Part shown: positions 8,951 to 17,029 of the stretch, piece by piece
Position numbering within the stretch: position 1 is the stretch's first letter
How the letters are laid out: the number at the start of each line of letters is the position of its first letter
Assembly: GCA_026388695.1 (NCBI GenBank)
Contig: JAPLJH010000062.1
Coordinates: 1-64,000 of the forward strand
Source: Deltaproteobacteria bacterium
GTDB lineage: Bacteria; Desulfobacterota; Desulfobulbia; Desulfobulbales; Desulfurivibrionaceae
Direction: 5' to 3'
Length of the DNA stretch: 64,000 nucleotides
Position numbers and translations under genes: made by a program
Notes under the pieces: generated by a model
Databases searched by the model: none
What the model saw: the letters and a program-made list of their open reading frames with translations, nothing else
What the model was told of the DNA's origin: nothing

Positions 8951-11532
8951 CCGGCAACAATGCCGTAATCGCCCATAAGAAATGCCTCGGCATACCTGGC
9001 TACGGCCTGATCATCCGTCATCTGCACGTCCAACTGCCTGGTGAAGCCGATCAAGCGGCCCAGGATATCCAGGGTACGCTCCATTTCCGACTGCGACAGA
9101 TTGCTGGTCCGGGCAATGACAAGATCCCCCTTGGTCTGGATACTGAAATCAAAGGCCTCCAAGATGGTGGCGATGAGAGTCGCCCGCCGAGAACGCTTGG
9201 CAATATCGGTGGCCCCGCCCAAAAAGCGGAAATAAATATGATTGTCGCGCTCCACGTCGTGACAGAAGGCGTCGATAATATTGAAGTGATACCCAAACCG
9301 GAAGCACAGGTTCACATAGGTTTCGCTGATGATGGCAATGTTGTGCCCGGTGTACTGCCCGGAAAGGGTGTCCTGCGGGGTGGTCATCATGCTGTGCATC
9401 ATGTCGCGGAAACTCACCGACATGGCCTCCTGATGCCAAGCCCCGGGGAACATCATGCCCTGGAGGATGGCCCGGAAGGGAATCGAGCGGATGGCAGAAA
9501 ATGGAATTTGGTCTCGCGGGGCGTCCGGGGCAATGCCGCCGCCGATATCAATGGCAAGGATACCGGCTTGAATGGGCAAGTCCAGCCGTCTGGCCAAGCC
9601 GCCGGGCAGACAGCGGTCATCCCGCCCCAGTTCCACCAGATGCAGCACTGCGGTTTCATGGATGAAGCGCAACACGTCGTGGAAGGTTCGGCACCCTTCG
9701 GGTCTAAATTCTTGCATCAGCGGATCAACCAGATTTAAGCGGGAAACCTCCCGGAGAATGCGGCGCAGCATGCGAAACTCCGGGGCCATGTGCAAGTCCA
9801 TGGTGGTGGTCGCCTGATAGGTGAGGAGCTCCACTACTCTACCCCGATAAATCCGGCGATCCTCGGCGTCCACGGTTATTTCCTCGCCGGGAACCACCTT
9901 AACCATGATATCTGGAACCCCGACCAAGCAGGGAACCCGCAACTCACGGCACAATGTGGCCATGTGGCTCGCCGGGGTGCCCACCTCGGTGACAATGGCT
10001 GCGGCCCGGTGCATGACCTGAACAAATTGAGAGGAATCGCGATGGCTGATCAGTACCGCGCCCTCGGGAAAATCCTTGAGATCGGCCAGAGTTTCCACCC
10101 AGAAAGCCGGACCAGCGCCGATGCCCTGCTGGGCCACCCGTCCTGCATCCACCGCAATAAGTTCATAGCCTTCGAGTTTTTCAGAAAGCTTTGGTTTTCC
10201 TTTTTCGCTCTCCGTGATCAACAGAGGTCTGGACTGCAGAATATAGAGAGCACCCTGGGGGTCTAAGGTCCATTCGATGTCCTGGGGCCGTTTGAAAAAA
10301 GTTTCCAAGTGAATGGCGACTCCGGCAAGCTCCAAAAGGGTCTGCTCGTCGAGACAGGGAACCCCGCTCTGCCCGTTCGGCACCGCTCGCATCGTCAGCC
10401 CGCCATCGGCCGTCCCTGTTGAGCGCAGGGCTTCATGCTTTGCGGCAATTACCCGCTCAATGACCTGCGGCGGCTCACCCTTGCTGAGCCGGAAAAAATC
10501 CGTAGGCACCTGTCCCTCAACCACAGCCTGCCCTTGTCCAAGAGCGCCGACCGCTACCATACTCTGCGAACCGGGCTCCATGGGATCAATGGAATAGATA
10601 ATGCCGCTGGCTTGCGCCCGGATCATGCGCTGGCAGCAGGCAGCAATGGACATAGGACTGCCTTCGGGGAAAACCTGCCGCCGGTAGCGGATAGCCTTGG
10701 CGCCGAAGAGACTGGCCGCCACCAGCAGATAGGCGCGATACACCGCCTCGGCTTGAGGAGGAACCTGCAATTCGGAATGAAACTGCCCGGCAAAGGAGAA
10801 ATCCATATCCTCTTCCTGGGCACTGCTGCGGACCGCGAGAAAAAGCGGGGGTTCGCTGCTGGCCGCAAGCCTGGTAATCGCCTCGGTCAGGGTATCAAGA
10901 AAACCGGATGGCGGCTCAGCCCGAAGCACCTTTTCCTGGAGAATACGACGCAACGCCTCAAGCCCTTCCTCGTCGGGAAGATGCTCGGAAAGCAGCAGCT
11001 CAAACCGATCAAACTCCGGCCTTAGCCCGTTCAAATCAAGCAGATCGTGGAACAACCGGGTGGTGATGACAAACCCTTCCGGTACCCGAACCTTGGGGTT
11101 ATGGAGCAGCTCGGAAAGATGCGCGGCCTTGCCACCCACCAGGGGCCAATGCCGGGTCTCAACCTCGGTAAGCCAGAGCAGGGGCGGACCTTCCCGGTCA
11201 TCCCGTTTATTGAGGATCGCCCGGACCCGGGCCTCCATGGGGGTAAACACCTCATGCAGCGCCACACACTGGTTTTGGGTCAGGATGTTGATTGCGGTAA
11301 GGGCACGACGCATGGCGGCGATCATCTCCTCAACCGTGGCTTCCACATAGCGGAGATCAAAAAGATACTCACCGCTGAGTTTCTCCCCCATGTCGGCGAT
11401 GAGTTCCAGAGCCTGGTTGTTTGCCTTGAGCACCTCGCGGAACTGGGAGAATATCAGGGGGAGCGGCCGACAGGCCTTGGGCGTGAACCAGCCTGTGGCG
11501 GAGAAACCTTTCAGGAGATCACGGAGAGCCAT
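8947..11532 (-). CDS. PEP/pyruvate-binding dikinase-like protein, paralogue 3
   Basis: This 861-residue protein is the first gene of the dikinase operon. It has a helical head (1-125), an ATP-grasp domain (about 128-440; LVGGKAAHLSEL, LAVRSSAQEEDMDFSFAGQ, DIEWTL, ILQSRPL) and a swivel domain with His523 in GTPASHMATLCRE. The shared C-terminal domain (about 585-861) contains CRTFHDVLRFIHETA and YFRFLGGATD. No pyruvate/PEP barrel is present. The ATG at 11532 has only a weak upstream AGGAC. The gene follows an intrinsic-terminator-like structure at 11547-11598, so its own promoter or read-through is required. About 180 bp containing an inverted-repeat element separate it from the receiver gene, the loosest junction in the operon. 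Confidence 0.85.
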   Translation of the reverse strand: MALRDLLKGFSATGWFTPKACRPLPLIFSQFREVLKANNQALELIADMGEKLSGEYLFDLRYVEATVEEMIAAMRRALTAINILTQNQCVALHEVFTPMEARVRAILNKRDDREGPPLLWLTEVETRHWPLVGGKAAHLSELLHNPKVRVPEGFVITTRLFHDLLDLNGLRPEFDRFELLLSEHLPDEEGLEALRRILQEKVLRAEPPSGFLDTLTEAITRLAASSEPPLFLAVRSSAQEEDMDFSFAGQFHSELQVPPQAEAVYRAYLLVAASLFGAKAIRYRRQVFPEGSPMSIAACCQRMIRAQASGIIYSIDPMEPGSQSMVAVGALGQGQAVVEGQVPTDFFRLSKGEPPQVIERVIAAKHEALRSTGTADGGLTMRAVPNGQSGVPCLDEQTLLELAGVAIHLETFFKRPQDIEWTLDPQGALYILQSRPLLITESEKGKPKLSEKLEGYELIAVDAGRVAQQGIGAGPAFWVETLADLKDFPEGAVLISHRDSSQFVQVMHRAAAIVTEVGTPASHMATLCRELRVPCLVGVPDIMVKVVPGEEITVDAEDRRIYRGRVVELLTYQATTTMDLHMAPEFRMLRRILREVSRLNLVDPLMQEFRPEGCRTFHDVLRFIHETAVLHLVELGRDDRCLPGGLARRLDLPIQAGILAIDIGGGIAPDAPRDQIPFSAIRSIPFRAILQGMMFPGAWHQEAMSVSFRDMMHSMMTTPQDTLSGQYTGHNIAIISETYVNLCFRFGYHFNIIDAFCHDVERDNHIYFRFLGGATDIAKRSRRATLIATILEAFDFSIQTKGDLVIARTSNLSQSEMERTLDILGRLIGFTRQLDVQMTDDQAVARYAEAFLMGDYGIVAG

Positions 11533-11546
11533 GCGTTGCTGTCCTG

Positions 11547-11598
11547 AAAAAAAGAATCGGCGTGGGGCAGATCAGGTTCCCCTTTTCAGCCCCACGCC
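11547..11598 (-). terminator. Intrinsic terminator after the TIGR02186 gene
   Basis: On the minus strand a perfect 10-bp stem (GGCGTGGGGC at one arm, its complement at the other, 20-base loop) is followed within five bases by a run of seven T (plus-strand A-run 11547-11553). It lies 24 bp after the stop of the TIGR02186 gene and just before the dikinase operon, so it probably separates the two transcription units. Confidence 0.75.
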
Positions 11599-11621
11599 TC
11601 GGAAAAAAGCGAGAAATAAAA

Positions 11622-12416
11622 TCAGTGGCTCCCGCCACCCTTTTTGAAGATGGCACCAACAGCCAAGCCCGCGAGCAAAGCGATGACTACCGCCATTATG
11701 CCATACAATCCAGCCTGATCAAAGGCCATTTTTGACAGGGCCGCAACCATCCCGGTGCTCTTGACCTCAAAATGGGTCGAGGCCCGATCAACCACGTTCC
11801 CGTCTCTGGCGGCCAGCACCTCCACCGTGTATATGCCAGGAGGGGCCTGATACGGCCAGGCAACGTCCACTTTGTACGTGTTACCAGCCTCGCCATGCGT
11901 CCGGACAACGGTTCCTTCCTGGACGTTGTAAACATTTTCCTCTTTTTTGAACTTAAGGTATTCGTCGAACCATTTTCCATCCGCCGGATTCCCGGCGCTG
12001 TCTTCAATACGGATATGCCCGCGCAGGGCGTCATAGCCGAGCAGATACTGATTACGGTCAGCAGGACCAAGAATACGGTCCAGATCGGCGGTGCTGTGCA
12101 ACAAATACACACGGGGCGCATCCTTGAACTCAAGGGAGCCTTTTTTCATCCAGACCAGACCGCCGACCTTTTCCTTGTATTTCAAGGCAGTATCCGCCGG
12201 TTCGCTGGTAATGGTGACAACCAGGTCGTCGGTGCTGGCACTCTGGCCGGTGATGGAGAGCTGGGCGCCATGATAGGTGAAGGTTATGGGAATATTGTCC
12301 GGGGTGACCGAGCAGGTGAGAGCCTGGGCGGCAGGGACAGGCAAGATGGCAAGGCCAAGCAGAACAATGGCCGCCACGGCCAGATACCGGGGGGAATTCA
12401 TGAGGGTGCGTTTCAT
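11622..12416 (-). CDS. TIGR02186-family membrane-anchored protein
   Basis: This protein of 264 residues has a signal-anchor/secretion signal at about 8-33, a long extracytoplasmic beta-rich part, and one C-terminal membrane helix (about 235-256; VVIALLAGLAVGAIF) with a short positive tail. It matches my memory of the TIGR02186 (Alph_Pro_TM) family, which is usually found beside a TauE/SafE permease as here. The frame is open to 12434, but the ATG at 12416 sits behind GGGAGG and one base after the permease stop, so it is chosen. A role assisting sulfur-compound export or import is inferred only from the permease partnership. Confidence 0.75.
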   Translation of the reverse strand: MKRTLMNSPRYLAVAAIVLLGLAILPVPAAQALTCSVTPDNIPITFTYHGAQLSITGQSASTDDLVVTITSEPADTALKYKEKVGGLVWMKKGSLEFKDAPRVYLLHSTADLDRILGPADRNQYLLGYDALRGHIRIEDSAGNPADGKWFDEYLKFKKEENVYNVQEGTVVRTHGEAGNTYKVDVAWPYQAPPGIYTVEVLAARDGNVVDRASTHFEVKSTGMVAALSKMAFDQAGLYGIMAVVIALLAGLAVGAIFKKGGGSH

Positions 12417-12417
12417 C

Positions 12418-13347
12418 TTAGTGGCCTCCCGCATAGGAAAGAAGAATGGAAGGCTCCAGCACCAGTTCCAAGATAATCTTGACCGTTACGGCAAGAACAA
12501 TGATGGAAAGCAGAATCTTCAACTGATCGCCATGGAGCTTGCGCCCCAGAACGGTGCCAATCTGCGCGCCGAACACCGAACCTATCAGAAGAAGCAGGGC
12601 CAGCATAAAATCAACCGTGTGGTTGGAGTAGGCCTGGAGATAGGTAACCTCAATGCAGGTGAAGAGAATCTGGAAGAGGCTGGTCCCCACCACCACATGC
12701 ATGGGCATCCGCAACATGTAGATCATCACCGGCACCATGAGAAAACCACCACCTACCCCCATGATTGCGGCAAGAACCCCGACAAAGGTGCCCAGGAAAA
12801 GCGGAACCAGAGCAGAGTGGGTGACCCCGGATTTCTCGAAGTAGGTCTGCATGGGCAGGGCCGCGAAAAAGCCGCCCTTCTTTTGTTTCGGCGCGGCCGT
12901 CGGCGCGGTTGCCGCCGGGGCTTTCTTGTTTTTGTGCATAGCATTGAGGCTTTCAACGAACATGAAGCTGCCGACCAGGCCCAACATGACCACATAGGTC
13001 ATCTTGATAAGGAAATCCGCGCCGCCGGAGGCACGTAGAATCTTGATTACCTGTACCCCCGCCGCTCCGCCAGCAAAACCGCCGATCAGAAGATAAAGGC
13101 CCATCTTGAAATCCACGTTGCCGAGGCGCCAGTGGGAAATGGTTCCTGAAGCGGAAGCCGCCACAATCTGGTTGGCATCCGTTGCCGCCGCGATTGTCGG
13201 CGGAATGCCGATCATCATCAGAAGCGGGGTCATGAGAAACCCTCCGCCCACCCCAAAGAGGCCGGACAACAGTCCGACTCCAAGTCCCAGGCCCATCACC
13301 ACCAGATAATTCACGCTGGTGAGGGCTATTGGCAGATACATGTACAT
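12418..13347 (-). CDS. TauE/SafE-family sulfite/organosulfur permease
   Basis: This protein of 309 residues has about eight hydrophobic helices in two repeats. Each repeat carries the family signature GVGGGFLM (residues near 33-40 and again near 198-205). A cytoplasmic linker rich in Ala, Pro and Lys joins the halves. TauE/SafE proteins move sulfite, taurine-derived or other small sulfur anions across the inner membrane. The ATG at 13347 has an AGGAGG Shine-Dalgarno six bases upstream. It is the middle gene of a three-gene operon whose sigma-54-type promoter lies in front of the Usp-like gene. Confidence 0.85.
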   Translation of the reverse strand: MYMYLPIALTSVNYLVVMGLGLGVGLLSGLFGVGGGFLMTPLLMMIGIPPTIAAATDANQIVAASASGTISHWRLGNVDFKMGLYLLIGGFAGGAAGVQVIKILRASGGADFLIKMTYVVMLGLVGSFMFVESLNAMHKNKKAPAATAPTAAPKQKKGGFFAALPMQTYFEKSGVTHSALVPLFLGTFVGVLAAIMGVGGGFLMVPVMIYMLRMPMHVVVGTSLFQILFTCIEVTYLQAYSNHTVDFMLALLLLIGSVFGAQIGTVLGRKLHGDQLKILLSIIVLAVTVKIILELVLEPSILLSYAGGH

Positions 13348-13359
13348 CGTACTCCTCCT

Positions 13360-13917
13360 TTACTCATTTTTATTGTGTTGCAATACAGTTGAGAAAATGT
13401 CGGTCCTTTCACAGTCCGCCAGGGAAAATTCCCCCGGCTTCGAAGATTCAGATCCGGCTGTTAACTTCGGAATAGCACGTTCAAGGGTTGATGCATCCCA
13501 TGGGGTCATGATAACAGACCACAAGTCGGGCAGATACCAATTTTCGCTGGACTGAAGCTGCTTGCGGAGCAAATTTACCCAGACGGTCTTGCGATCGAAC
13601 CCTTTCCGGTCATTGACCCCAAGCACCAGACAGAATATCCGGTGCGCACACAGAAAGCGGATCAGGGGTTTGCCCGTCAATCTTTCCAAAATATGCGTAT
13701 GAACTCTTACCCCTTCCTGGTTGCCAAGCCTAGTTGCCAGAGAAACAAATTGTTCCTGTGTCTCTCGAGCCGCCGATCGCTTTCTGTCAGCCTTCTGATC
13801 CGCCCTACAAACGGTATGCAGAATTCCCGTAGTCCGCCGGGCAAGGGCAACGGCATGGATGGTGGCGGAAAGATCAACGCTGGCGCCAGTCAAGAGGAGT
13901 GCAATACCAGCTTCCAT
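13360..13917 (-). CDS. UspA-like small cytoplasmic protein
   Basis: A 185-residue protein with a hydrophobic first strand (GIALLLTG) followed by a helix (HAVALARRTTG). This resembles the start of universal stress proteins, but no nucleotide-binding GxxG motif is obvious, so the assignment is tentative. The open frame extends to 13968. The start at 13917 is preferred because TTAGGAG lies seven bases upstream and because the predicted sigma-54 transcription start (near 13953) falls inside the longer version. It is the first gene of the operon with the TauE permease and the TIGR02186 protein. Confidence 0.55.
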   Translation of the reverse strand: MEAGIALLLTGASVDLSATIHAVALARRTTGILHTVCRADQKADRKRSAARETQEQFVSLATRLGNQEGVRVHTHILERLTGKPLIRFLCAHRIFCLVLGVNDRKGFDRKTVWVNLLRKQLQSSENWYLPDLWSVIMTPWDASTLERAIPKLTAGSESSKPGEFSLADCERTDIFSTVLQHNKNE

Positions 13918-13963
13918 GGACGCTCCTAAGATGCCTTGTTCGGCAATCATTGCAGGAGCGTAA

Positions 13964-13979
13964 AGCATTTAGTGTGCCA
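13964..13979 (-). promoter_or_regulatory. Sigma-54 promoter of the Usp/TauE/TIGR02186 operon
   Basis: The minus strand reads TGGCACACTAAATGCT. It has the invariant GG (-24) and GC (-12) separated by exactly ten bases, with a full TGGCAC block. Transcription would begin near 13953, giving a 36-base leader before the ATG at 13917. Confidence 0.75.
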
Positions 13980-14045
13980 CCAAGACCATCTCGTTGTTTA
14001 CAGGTTGTTTTAACTAATTCACTGGCACAAAGTCAATGACTCGAC

Positions 14046-14129
14046 TGTTCAGTGTTGAAACAACTTTTTTGCAACTCATTGTAATTCAATGGTTTTTCAA
14101 AGTTGAAACAACTGTTTCCCGTTGAAACA
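14046..14129. promoter_or_regulatory. Three upstream activator sites for an NtrC-type regulator
   Basis: Three 17-bp sites end in GTTGAAACA: TGTTCAGTGTTGAAACA (14046-14062), TTTTCAAAGTTGAAACA (14094-14110) and TGTTTCCCGTTGAAACA (14113-14129). The last is a perfect 6-bp inverted repeat around five bases. They lie about 95-175 bp upstream of the predicted sigma-54 transcription start, the usual place for enhancer sites, and between that promoter and the NtrC-type activator gene. The activator that binds them is inferred. Confidence 0.7.
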
Positions 14130-14171
14130 ATAAGACTGCGGAGTCAGGAAAAATAGGGAGGAAAAAGAGGA

Positions 14172-15536
14172 TTACTTCTCGGAAAACAAATTAAGTTCCT
14201 TGAGACGCCGCCACAAGGTGGTGCGGGAGATGCCAAGCAAGCGAGCGGTTTTGGTCTGGTTGAAACCGGTGCGGCGATACACATCAGTGATGTGCTCCTG
14301 TTCCAAGACCTTTAGGTGGCTGGTGTTTTTTTCCGGAACTGGGGGCTGGATTTCCGCAAAGAAAATATCCGGGGGAAGATCACTGCCCGTGAGCACCGGC
14401 TCACGGGAAAGTGCGACCGCCCGTTCCACAATATTTTGCAGCTCCCGGACATTGCCGGGGAAGGTGTACGAAGAAAGCGCCGCCAGAAAATCCGCACCGA
14501 TTTCCGGCACGGGTTTGCCGAATTGGGTGGCAATGAGGGTGACAAAATGCTCCACAAGCAGCGGAATGTCCTCTTGTCGTTTGCGTAGCGGCGGGATATT
14601 GATCATCACCACCTTCAAACGATAGAAAAGATCCTGGCGAAACTCGCCTGCGGCGATCATCTTCTCAATATCCCGGTTGGTTGCGGCAATGAGCCGCACA
14701 TTGATACTGACCGGGGCAACTCCGCCCACCCGCAAGAGGGTCCGCTCCTGGATAACCCGAAGCAGCTTGATCTGCATGGGTATGGGCATCTCCCCAACCT
14801 CATCGAGAAAGACGGTGCCCCCGTTGGCTGCCTCAAGCAACCCAAGCTTGGTGCTCACCGCGCCGGTAAAGGCGCCCTTTTCGTGACCAAAAAGCTCGTT
14901 GGCCACCAGCTCTTCACTGAATGCCCCGCAATTAAAGGGGATAAAGGGGTGCTGGCCGCGACCGCTAGTACTGTGGAGGGCCTTGGCCACAAGCTCCTTG
15001 CCGGTGCCGCTTTCCCCCTGGATGAGCACGTTGCAGTTAAGCGGCGCGATCTGGCGGATGGTTTTGAAAATCTCTTGCATGGCCGGGGAGTTCCCGATGA
15101 TCCCGGCAAAACGATCGACAGGGCCTGGGTCCGTAAGATCAGGGGCGGATTTGCCGGAATAGCGCAAGGCATCGCTGATGGTGTTACGCAATTCCTCAAG
15201 CTTAAACGGCTTGGCCAGGTAGTGGAAAGCCCCGGCCTTCATGGCCTGGACCGCATGGTCAACAGCGGCATAGCCGGTCATCAGGATGACCTTGGTCTGG
15301 GGGGCCAGCATGGTGACCCGCTGGAGAATTTCCATGCCGTCCGCATCGGTAAGCCGGACATCCGTAACCAGCACCTCGGGCGGATGTTCGGCAATCCGGG
15401 GCATTGCTTCTCCCGCAGAGATAAAACCTTCCACCTCATAGCCGTCCTTGGCCAGGGCCTGAACAAGGCGCCGGACCGTGACGATTTCATCATCAAGGAT
15501 ATAGACGCGGGGCTTTGGCGGGGCGTTATCTGACAT
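14172..15536 (-). CDS. NtrC-family sigma-54-dependent response regulator
   Basis: This protein of 454 residues has three parts. A receiver (about 9-120) carries the Asp in VTDVRL. An AAA+ domain (about 145-370) has Walker A GESGTGKE, the sigma-54 contact loop GAFTGA, and an arginine-rich second region of homology. A Fis-type helix-turn-helix sits at the C-terminus (NQTKTARLLGISRTTLWRRL). The frame is open to 15752, but the upstream residues do not look like protein and the ATG at 15536 gives a normal receiver start. No kinase is directly adjacent; the nearest is at 17026-19095. It probably activates the sigma-54 promoter at 13964-13979 through the repeats at 14046-14129. Confidence 0.9.
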   Translation of the reverse strand: MSDNAPPKPRVYILDDEIVTVRRLVQALAKDGYEVEGFISAGEAMPRIAEHPPEVLVTDVRLTDADGMEILQRVTMLAPQTKVILMTGYAAVDHAVQAMKAGAFHYLAKPFKLEELRNTISDALRYSGKSAPDLTDPGPVDRFAGIIGNSPAMQEIFKTIRQIAPLNCNVLIQGESGTGKELVAKALHSTSGRGQHPFIPFNCGAFSEELVANELFGHEKGAFTGAVSTKLGLLEAANGGTVFLDEVGEMPIPMQIKLLRVIQERTLLRVGGVAPVSINVRLIAATNRDIEKMIAAGEFRQDLFYRLKVVMINIPPLRKRQEDIPLLVEHFVTLIATQFGKPVPEIGADFLAALSSYTFPGNVRELQNIVERAVALSREPVLTGSDLPPDIFFAEIQPPVPEKNTSHLKVLEQEHITDVYRRTGFNQTKTARLLGISRTTLWRRLKELNLFSEK

Positions 15537-15717
15537 GACAAAGATATTCCGAAAAAAGTTGGGGCCGAGGCTGCGGGAGTTTCTCCCCTGAGATGACCAT
15601 GCCAACCTAGCACGCTCCCCTTCACCTTGCAAATCGATTTTTTTCTTTAAAGCCAAGACAAGGGACAGACATCCCTCCCCTAACCCTGGTGAAAAAGCCC
15701 ATGGCAGACTTTGGAGG

Positions 15718-15746
15718 TTGACGATCCCCCCTGAAAGTTTCATATT
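15718..15746 (+). promoter_or_regulatory. Possible sigma-70-like promoter
   Basis: TTGACG (15718-15723), a 17-base spacer and CATATT (15741-15746) point rightwards at the interrupted small ORF starting at 15793. The -35 matches 5 of 6 and the -10 matches 4 of 6, so the support is moderate. Confidence 0.35.
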
Positions 15747-15792
15747 CAACAATTATACCTACACAACCATAAAAAATGGTCACAGTGAACCC

Positions 15793-16020
15793 ATGCCCCC
15801 AGCCAACCAATCGAACAACCCCACCGCAACCGATTGCCCGGAACTTCGCCTTGCCTGCCTCTTCTGCGGCGGCGAGGCGATCCTTTCCGGGCGCTGACAC
15901 AACGCCACAGTATTCTGCACGGCGTGCGGAATGGAATCTTCGGCAAGGCCTTATCGGGAGCAGATAGAGCGCTGGCAGGAGGGTGTCTGCCGCTGCCTGG
16001 ACCACAGGGAGAGGCCATAA
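15793..16020 (+). pseudogene. Lar-like zinc-ribbon ORF interrupted by in-frame TGA
   Basis: The frame from ATG 15793 runs to TAA 16018-16020 with a single TGA at 15895-15897. Read through, it gives a 75-residue protein with two CxxC knuckles (CLFC before the TGA and CTAC after it). The pattern 'CxFCGGEA ... FCTACG ... IERW' resembles the small Lar (restriction alleviation) zinc ribbons. Coding character continues on both sides of the TGA. Three explanations fit: a nonsense change of a Trp codon (TGG to TGA), selenocysteine, or read-through. A hairpin with a 5-bp outer stem (ACGCC 15902-15906, GGCGT 15921-15925) follows the TGA but is weak SECIS evidence. Otherwise the stretch 15537-16104 shows no credible gene. 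Confidence 0.5.
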
Positions 16021-16104
16021 CCTGGGCAAACGCCCGGCAAGAAGATCGGGGGAGAGAACTAACTTAGAACTAAAAAGAGACGAGACAGAACTCGGCGGGG
16101 GATG

Positions 16105-16323
16105 TCAGATTTTATACCGCTGATAAATTTCCAGACGTATCGGGCAATCACAGGTATGCAGGCTGCCGTATTTTTTCTTGTAAGGGCACTCTTCATCCCC
16201 CTGGCCGACAAAATAAAAATTATCCCCATCGATGGGAAAAGCCGGGCGGCAATAGGTATGGTCCTCGCGGCAGGCATAGGCCCTTTTGCACAGCGGGGCC
16301 AAGGATTTCATCTTGTCAGTCAT
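16105..16323 (-). CDS. Small cysteine-rich hypothetical protein
   Basis: This is a 72-residue protein with six Cys at 12, 18, 25, 46, 58 and 60 (the last two as CDC) and several His, suggesting a metal site or disulfide-stabilised small fold. The open frame extends upstream to 16533, but the ATG at 16323 has AGGAAAAG upstream and the residues before it are a translation of intergenic DNA. It lies about 95 bp downstream of the receiver/Cys-cluster gene and on the same strand. I do not recognise the family. Confidence 0.6.
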   Translation of the reverse strand: MTDKMKSLAPLCKRAYACREDHTYCRPAFPIDGDNFYFVGQGDEECPYKKKYGSLHTCDCPIRLEIYQRYKI

Positions 16324-16417
16324 TGTACTTTTCCTGCCATTCGGGTTATAAGAAAAGAACCCTATCACATAGCAGGCACACAACACAATACGGAAAAAAT
16401 ACGGGGCTGCGCGCGAC

Positions 16418-17029
16418 CTATCCCTTGCTTGCAGGAGTGAAATTTTCCATATTCTGCATAAACTTCTCGTAACAGTTCGGACAATAGCCATGCGACAGCC
16501 GCAACCCTCCCGCTCTGCGCATATATTCATCAATACTCATCCAATCCCCGTTGCCAGGCTCCTGCCCCTTATCGTTTCTGATTTTTTTACATACCGAGCA
16601 GATGGAGAGAATGTCCTCATAGACCTTCAGCCGTTTTTTTAACTCCTGTTTTTCAAGACAATTCCTGAGGCGCAAGGCCAAATCCTCATAGGCATAAGGC
16701 TTGAGCAGATAATCATCGGCGCCGTTGCGCAAGGCCTCAATGGCGGAAGAGATGTCCCCAAATCCGGTGAGGATGATAACCCCAATATCCGGGCTTCTCG
16801 CCTTTGCCCCTTTCAGTACTTCTATTCCAGAAATCCCTTCCATGCGTAGATCCGTCAGCACCAGGTCGTAATAATGCTCCTGCAAGACGGCAAGCGCGGT
16901 CTCCCCATCGGCGACAGCGGTGGCGCTATACCCTATTTCCTCGATATCCCGGCGCAGGGTACGCCGGATAAGCTCTTCATCATCGACTAAGAGTATACTT
17001 TTGCGCCATTGGCCCGCCTCTGCCATCAT
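16418..17029 (-). CDS. Response regulator with C-terminal cysteine cluster
   Basis: This 203-residue protein has an N-terminal receiver (about 10-125; phospho-acceptor in VLTDLRM, Lys in LLKPY). A helical linker joins it to a short module with CSVCKKIR near the middle and HGYCPNCYEKF at the end. The CxxC plus HxxCxxC arrangement looks like a small metal site seen at the C-terminus of some deltaproteobacterial regulators; its role is not known to me. The ATG overlaps the stop of the hybrid kinase by 4 bp, so the two form a cognate pair. No DNA-binding domain is present. Confidence 0.85.
   Translation of the reverse strand: MMAEAGQWRKSILLVDDEELIRRTLRRDIEEIGYSATAVADGETALAVLQEHYYDLVLTDLRMEGISGIEVLKGAKARSPDIGVIILTGFGDISSAIEALRNGADDYLLKPYAYEDLALRLRNCLEKQELKKRLKVYEDILSICSVCKKIRNDKGQEPGNGDWMSIDEYMRRAGGLRLSHGYCPNCYEKFMQNMENFTPASKG

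Noticed and set aside
1732-11532. Naming the three dikinase-like genes ppsA (PEP synthase) or ppdK
   Set aside because: The ATP-grasp and swivel domains fit, but the PEP/pyruvate TIM barrel is missing, so the reaction cannot be assumed.
13954-13960. Shine-Dalgarno-sequestering hairpin in the Usp leader (CGCTCCT with AGGAGCG)
   Set aside because: The 5' arm lies at or before the predicted sigma-54 start near 13953, so it would not be in the transcript.
15898-15940. SECIS element after the in-frame TGA
   Set aside because: A 5-bp plus 3-bp hairpin can be drawn but is not distinctive; it is kept only as a possibility within the TGA finding.
15622-16029. 135-codon minus-strand frame upstream of the NtrC-type gene
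   Set aside because: It lacks a start signal, has no conserved pattern, and overlaps the plus-strand zinc-ribbon frame, which has coding character.
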